Positions 7,749 to 11,397 of a stretch of DNA of 11,397 nucleotides are shown one piece after another. Below the pieces are notes generated by a model, which saw only the letters and a list, made by a program, of their open reading frames with translations, was not told the DNA's origin and made no database searches. Source of the stretch: Triparma columacea (Eukaryota; Sar; Bolidophyceae; Parmales; Triparmaceae). How positions within the stretch are numbered: the stretch's first letter is position 1; every line of letters starts with the position of its first letter. The stretch covers positions 1 to 11,397 of the forward strand of contig BRYA01001296.1 of NCBI GenBank assembly GCA_030267965.1, given 5' to 3'. Made by a program: the position numbers and the translations under genes.

Positions 7749-8229
7749 CCGACCTGCGATGTATAACGATATTTTTTTAAAGGAGAAAGTACGGAGGGAG
7801 GGTAAGCAGAGAGTGATGCGGACTGATGGGGGGGTGTCAACTTTGGGTGCTACATTTTTAGGACATTAATTCCACACAGCACCACAGATTAGGGGACACA
7901 CCTTACCCTTCTAGAAGCTAACGACCAATTAAAGAGGTGAAACGACAACAACTGGTGAGTAATATGGTGCCAAATAGCCAGTCGGGAACAGCTCAGGGAG
8001 ATCTATCGGATATCAGGCCTTAATAGTAGATTCTGTCACAATTACGTTGATATCAGGGGCAAACGTGCTGTGAATGTATTGTTGTGTTACACACAGATAT
8101 TGATTCTGGGGGGTTAACCCTGGCAGAGGAGTTTTGCTCTTCCACACTTTGGGGGGGTTTGGTTTGGTGTTGCAACCGAGAGAAAAAAAGATATTGCCTT
8201 TAAAAACATGTGGTTCAAGACATCAATAT
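7749..8229. other. Intergenic: transporter promoter and TAF1B-like 3' end
   Basis: This 481-bp stretch has no supported gene. The transporter's upstream side is on the right and the 3' UTR of the minus-strand TAF1B-like gene follows its stop at 8230. A possible leader intron for the transporter runs on the minus strand from AAGG|GTAAGG (7906) to CGCAG (7754), ending five bases before the ATG. On the plus strand CTG|GTGAGT (7955) and TACACACAG (about 8090) make another donor/acceptor-like pair, but no coding sequence adjoins it. A run of seven Gs and short GATATCAGG repeats (near 8008 and 8050) are present. Confidence 0.4.
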
Positions 8230-11033
8230 TTAAATATGGATGGGTCGATGAGTGTCATCACCCAGCCTCCCCCCTTTCCCTACTCCTCCAAAGTAGAAAC
8301 CTTCATCACTAATATCACTCAGCTCTTCTTCCTCCTCCTCCTCCTCCTCCTCCTCCGCCTGCTGCAATCTCTCTACCAGCTCCGCTTTCTTGCCTGTCGT
8401 GTTCAAGCCCTTTGTCTTCAACAATTCCCTGAGTTCCTTCACCTTGAGCATCGTCAAGTCCACAGAATCCTCAGACGAAGACTCCTCCTCCTCCTCCTCC
8501 TCCTCCTCCTCCTCCTCCTCCAATCCTCCTGTCAACGGTAGCCCACTCTTGTTCAACTCCCGCTTGGATTTGTACACCTTCAACGTATCTCTCTTGATGA
8601 ACCGCCAATCGCCCCCACGCATACCCGTGTATTTCTGGCTATGTAACACAATCCACTCAGAAGCTGGACACTGGGCGTTGATCTTCTTGTTGGAGGCGCT
8701 CTCTCTATCCAACGGGAGGAAGCGGTCGGGGAAGAGCGGCGTGCCTCTCAAGTGCCAACCCTCTTCACCCTTCAATCTCGCTTCCCAGAACATCAAGCCC
8801 CTCTCCATCAACGTAGAGTTATCTCTCAAATGGACGGCGCTCAGTGCTCTTAAAAGTACAGGCCATAGAGTTGCTTGGGTGGTGGTGGAAGGGGGGGGGG
8901 AGGTCACGATAGTGGAGTTATTGTTGTTGTCGAGGCATTTTAAGAAGAACGATGGTCGGACTGCTGGTGTGGTTGTTGTGGTGGATGTCGTGGACGACGA
9001 CCCGTCCCTCTCAGATGACCGTTCCCCAACCTCCTTTCCAACCTCAACCCAAATCTGCTCAAGCGCTCTACCTCCATCAAACTCCTCCGATAGCTCCTTC
9101 ACATCAAGCACCTCCTCCACGAATTCACAGTAACTATCGTAGAGTGGACCGTTCAGTATTGACCGACTCTCGCTAATGGTTCTAGGGAGAGGAGGGGGGG
9201 GGAGGGGGGGCTGATTGTTGTTGTTGTTGTTGCTGTTGCTGTTGCTGTTGCTGTTGTTGCTGTTGCTGTTGTTCCTGGTGTTGTACTGGTGGTACTCGTT
9301 GTATAATTGCACCATCTCGCCATCCACCCAACCCCCCACTGTTGTGGGTACTAACAATCCCCTCTCAACCAGTGCTGCCCAACACACCCCAAGAAGTGCG
9401 CAAAGCAAAGCCTCCAAGTCATCAGATGCTAGAGCCAAGAGCCCCGGCGAACCCGCTTCTATCGTCTGCTCGAGCACGTGGTGGGAAAGGTAAAACACTG
9501 AGTTCGGAAGGTAAACGCGGTGACAAGTCCTGGCAAGAAAGTTTGTCCAGTGCGTGAGCTGTAGGGAGAGTTCTAAGTGTCGGGTGGGGGGGGATTTGGG
9601 TGGTGGCGGTGAGGGAGCGTCAAGCAAAGCGAGTCGCTCGACGATTATCGTCGTTTGTGTGCGGCCCTCGTGGGGCACTCCCCACCAACCCCTCTCACCT
9701 TCGAGTCGCTGCCGCCCCTTCCTATTCTCGCCATCTAACAACAACAATACCCTCCCTTCGTCATCATCTCCACTATCATCCAGCTCCCCTTCCAGCCCCT
9801 CTTCACCCTCAACCACCCACTTAACCGCTGCGTAGTTTGTGAAGACGTCCTCGCGAGTGGCCCCCTCCTTCCCCTGCGTTCTCCAGTAACTAACACTCCT
9901 CTCAACACCCCTTACCACATCCTCTACACTATACCCCATGTGAAACGTAATATTAGCGTACTGCAATACACCCAATGTCAACCCGTGCCCTAGATCGGGA
10001 AACTTAGCTCTCGCTCTATATTGGTTCCCGCCGTGGGTTTTTCTATGGGCAGCTTTCATGTAACTCTTGTGAAACTCTTCCTCTCCCATGGACCCCCAAA
10101 ACTCCCCGACCGCAACCACCACAGGCCTCAGCTCTACCATCACGTCAAGGAAAACGTCCCACTGGATCAGGACGTCCTTAACTACGTCCCTCGTCGCTTC
10201 GACAGTGGTCTGGGGGGGGGGGAGGGCGGCGAGGAGCGAAGCGAGGATGAGCGGAAGCAAGGGCGAAGACATTTTGTTTGGTGCATCAGGAGATACACAT
10301 CAAGCGCCACTTACCCGTATTTCAACTAGCCAGTTCCTATCCGCGTCCTCACGCTCAGCTCTAGGCCTTTTCTTGATAGAACGAATTGCCCCCCCAGCCC
10401 CCCTACTTGCCAGATTGATTACATCGCCCTCGTCCATCTCAACCTGAGACATGTTCTGAGACATGGCGTGACACTCCGCGCAGTAACCCTTCCCTTCTGA
10501 AAAGTAAAAGTCAGTCCCACCACAGTTGGTGCACTGCTCCTGTTGGCTCTTCTTGGGAGACTGGCTCTTTTGAGGAGTCTTATAGGGTGATTGAGTTTGA
10601 GAGGAATCCAGGAGGGCAAAAGGATCATTCTCAACCGACGATTCATCATCATCGTCTGGGGGGTGGGTGGGTGGCAGGGGGGGGGAGGAAAAAGAGCTTG
10701 GTTAGTGTATGATTGGGTGAGAGGAGGAGGGGATTGAAGAGGAGGGGATTGAAGAGGAGAGGCACGAAAAGGAGCAGCGCGAGATGAACCGTAACAGCGA
10801 TTGTGCACGTTTGACTGTGGAGGAAATGTCCCTCTATCCCTGTGCCTCCTCCATCCCTGTGCCTCATTCATTGCTCCATGATTCATCGCCCCCCCCCCTC
10901 TGCTCATCGGCTCTTCTTTACCCCCCAATGAGATAGACAGGCTCGGGTTTTATAGACACAAGAATTGCGTTTTTCCCCACGATTTACCCACTTGTCTTCC
11001 ATTCTCACCTAACCAAAAGGGTTGGGATGACAT
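8230..11033 (-). CDS. TAF1B: TAF1B/Rrn7-like RNA polymerase I initiation factor with C-terminal SAP domain
   Basis: Three exons, 11009-11033, 10315-10655 and 8230-10209, join in frame to about 781 residues; human TAF1B is 588. The start is ATG in CACAAAATG with MSSQPFWL, followed by GTGAGA; codon 9 (G+AC, Asp) spans intron 1. Exon 2 carries an acidic, Ser/Gln-rich lead and a Cys4 zinc ribbon, Cys 50, 53, 67 and 70 (CTNCGG...GKGYCAECH), close to the CTQC...GKYYCTSCH of human TAF1B. Exon 3 holds a helical segment (DVVKDVLIQWDVFLDVMVEL), a first cyclin-like fold near 198-240 (LTLGVLQYANITFHMGYSVED) and a second near 337-407 (VYLPNSVFYLSHHVLE, then EALLCALLGVCWAALVERGL). Asn/Ser, Pro and Thr-rich linkers follow, then a SAP domain at about 706-741 (LKVKELRELLKTKGLN, GKKAELVERL) flanked by poly-Glu runs. 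TAF1B/Rrn7 is the TFIIB-like subunit of SL1/core factor at rDNA promoters. SAP domains bind DNA. The family call rests on ribbon plus fold order; the SAP addition is unusual. Confidence 0.75.
8325..8356 (+). repeat. CTC-type trinucleotide tract (poly-Glu, minus strand)
   Basis: Nearly pure CCT/CTC repeats read as GAG/GAA Glu codons on the minus strand. They form the acidic run after the SAP domain of the TAF1B-like protein. Purity suggests recent slippage and length polymorphism. Confidence 0.85.
8482..8521 (+). repeat. Pure CTC repeat, 40 bp (poly-Glu, minus strand)
   Basis: An uninterrupted CTC repeat encodes about 13 Glu just before the SSSEDS lead into the SAP domain. Codons are uniform, unlike a selected acidic region with mixed GAA/GAG, so expansion by slippage is likely. 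Confidence 0.9.
9215..9273 (+). repeat. TTG/CTG trinucleotide tract (Asn/Ser-rich, minus strand)
   Basis: Mixed TTG and CTG units read as AAC and AGC (Asn, Ser) on the minus strand, giving the NNSNSN region between the second cyclin fold and the Pro run of the TAF1B-like protein. Confidence 0.9.
10210..10314 (-). other. TAF1B-like intron 2 (105 nt)
   Basis: The donor CGG|GTAAGT and an acceptor after an 11-C run (CCCCAG|ACC) join in phase 0: WLVEIR then TTVEATRDVV. Retention gives a TGA four codons in. The ATG at 10272 lies inside this intron and opens the exon 3 frame, so intron plus exon 3 can be misread as a protein with a signal peptide. Confidence 0.85.
10656..11008 (-). other. TAF1B-like intron 1 (353 nt)
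   Basis: The donor TTAG|GTGAGA and acceptor CACCCCCCAG|AC match in phase 1 and create an Asp codon. CTAAC at 10705-10701 is a branch-point match 46 nt before the acceptor, followed by a long pyrimidine tract. The first half is purine/G-rich and the second C/T-rich on the sense strand. TATAAAA at 10954-10948 lies inside it, which leaves open an internal promoter. Exon 1 has only eight full codons, so RNA evidence is needed for the start. Confidence 0.7.
10726..10755. repeat. Two exact 15-bp tandem copies in intron 1
   Basis: GGAGGGGATTGAAGA occurs twice back to back (10726-10740 and 10741-10755) within TAF1B-like intron 1. The GATTGAAGAG core also appears in the minus-strand reading of the tandem repeat in DNAJC7-like intron 1. 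Confidence 0.85.
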
Positions 11034-11397
11034 TTTGTGGTGATTGGCGGATGAGTCCGATGGGGAGGTTGGTATTTTGTGGTATGAAAGATAATTTGAC
11101 TTAAAGTAGTTGATTAGAAAGGAGTGAATAAAGGTAGAAATGCGGGGAAGACTATAATATACAGTAAACAACCAGTAATTTGGTAAGAAAATTGGGGTAT
11201 AGTAGAGGGGTCTCGGGAGGCGATGCAGATGAAGGTGTTATTTGTGAGTTAAAGAGGAGAAGGTGTAAATATGAGGACGTAGAAGGGTGCGTATAGATAT
11301 AGTATACTCGGTTGAGGGAGTTTTGAGTTAAAGCGTAAGGTATGGGGGAGTAGGATGAGCGGGTTAGAAGTGGGACGGGAGCGGGGGGGGGTGTATA
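11034..11397. promoter_or_regulatory. Upstream region of the TAF1B-like gene
   Basis: No gene is supported. The TAF1B-like promoter should lie here on the minus strand; TATATTATAG at about 11162-11153 is a possible TATA element roughly 120 bases before the ATG. From about 11090 to the right edge the plus strand is strongly purine-rich with G runs, similar to the 5' parts of introns here. This could mark transcribed sequence of a gene beyond the edge, but nothing proves it. Confidence 0.4.

Noticed and set aside
8390..9133. 247-residue plus-strand Ser-rich frame
   Set aside because: It is the antisense shadow of the TAF1B-like exon 3. Its Ser runs come from the CTC tracts.
10210..10272. Signal peptide (Leu-rich, ending AALPPPQ) on a 680-residue secreted SAP protein
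   Set aside because: The stretch matches an intron with GTAAGT donor, C-rich tract and CAG acceptor, in phase with an upstream zinc-ribbon exon. A secreted protein with a SAP domain also makes little sense.
10419..10928. 169-residue minus-strand open frame beginning MGGKEEPMSRGG
   Set aside because: It starts at TTG, runs through intron 1 in one frame and reads the zinc-ribbon exon in the wrong frame. From its ATG at 10907 only weak donors (GTTACG, GTTCAT, GTGCCT) could reach the real exon in phase.
10948..10954. TATAAAA as the main TATA box of the TAF1B-like gene
   Set aside because: It lies inside the reconstructed intron 1, downstream of the best ATG exon. It is kept only as a possible alternative promoter.
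1..11397. tRNA, rRNA or CRISPR array
   Set aside because: No cloverleaf with a GTTCRANNC T-loop, no rRNA core sequence and no regularly spaced identical repeats with unique spacers were seen by eye on either strand.

Overview
The window is nuclear DNA of a eukaryote. Two of its five genes are split by GT-AG introns, one gene ends in AATAAA polyadenylation signals, and the protein families are eukaryotic: a DNAJC7-type co-chaperone, a secretory GT14 glycosyltransferase, an HMG-box protein, an SLC43-type transporter and a TAF1B/Rrn7-type RNA polymerase I factor. Compact spacing, few introns, many G/C homopolymer runs and this gene mix suggest a single-celled protist, perhaps a stramenopile microalga. 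The lineage is inference and was not tested.

Layout. 1-834 has no convincing gene. It holds hairpins and palindromes ending in GGGGGGCTTTTTT and two diverged copies of a ~200-bp unit. 835-2893 (minus) is a three-exon DNAJC7-like gene. 3176-4507 (minus) is an intronless secreted or luminal glycosyltransferase. 4508-5128 is the shared upstream region of that gene and of the divergent HMG-box gene at 5129-5707 (plus). 5708-5960 is a convergent 3' region. 5961-7748 (minus) is an intronless 12-TM transporter. 7749-8229 is intergenic. 8230-11033 (minus) is, by my reconstruction, one three-exon gene for a TAF1B/Rrn7-like factor carrying a C-terminal SAP domain. 11034-11397 is non-coding sequence upstream of it.

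The main result is that the 680-residue open frame at 8230-10272 is not a complete protein. Its apparent signal peptide is translated intron. A phase-compatible exon at 10315-10655 encodes a Cys4 zinc ribbon very like that of TAF1B, and a 25-nt first exon at 11009-11033 supplies an ATG in good context followed by GTGAGA. Joined, these give about 781 residues: zinc ribbon, TFIIB-like cyclin folds, low-complexity linkers, then a SAP domain between poly-Glu tracts. I know of no described TAF1B homologue with a SAP domain.

The genes are ordinary neighbours rather than a pathway. Shared themes are protein folding (DNAJC7), ribosomal RNA transcription (TAF1B), chromatin (HMG box), secretory glycosylation (GT14) and solute transport (SLC43). 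Three of the four introns have a CTAAC branch-point match 30-46 nt before the acceptor, a G-rich 5' part and a C-rich 3' end.
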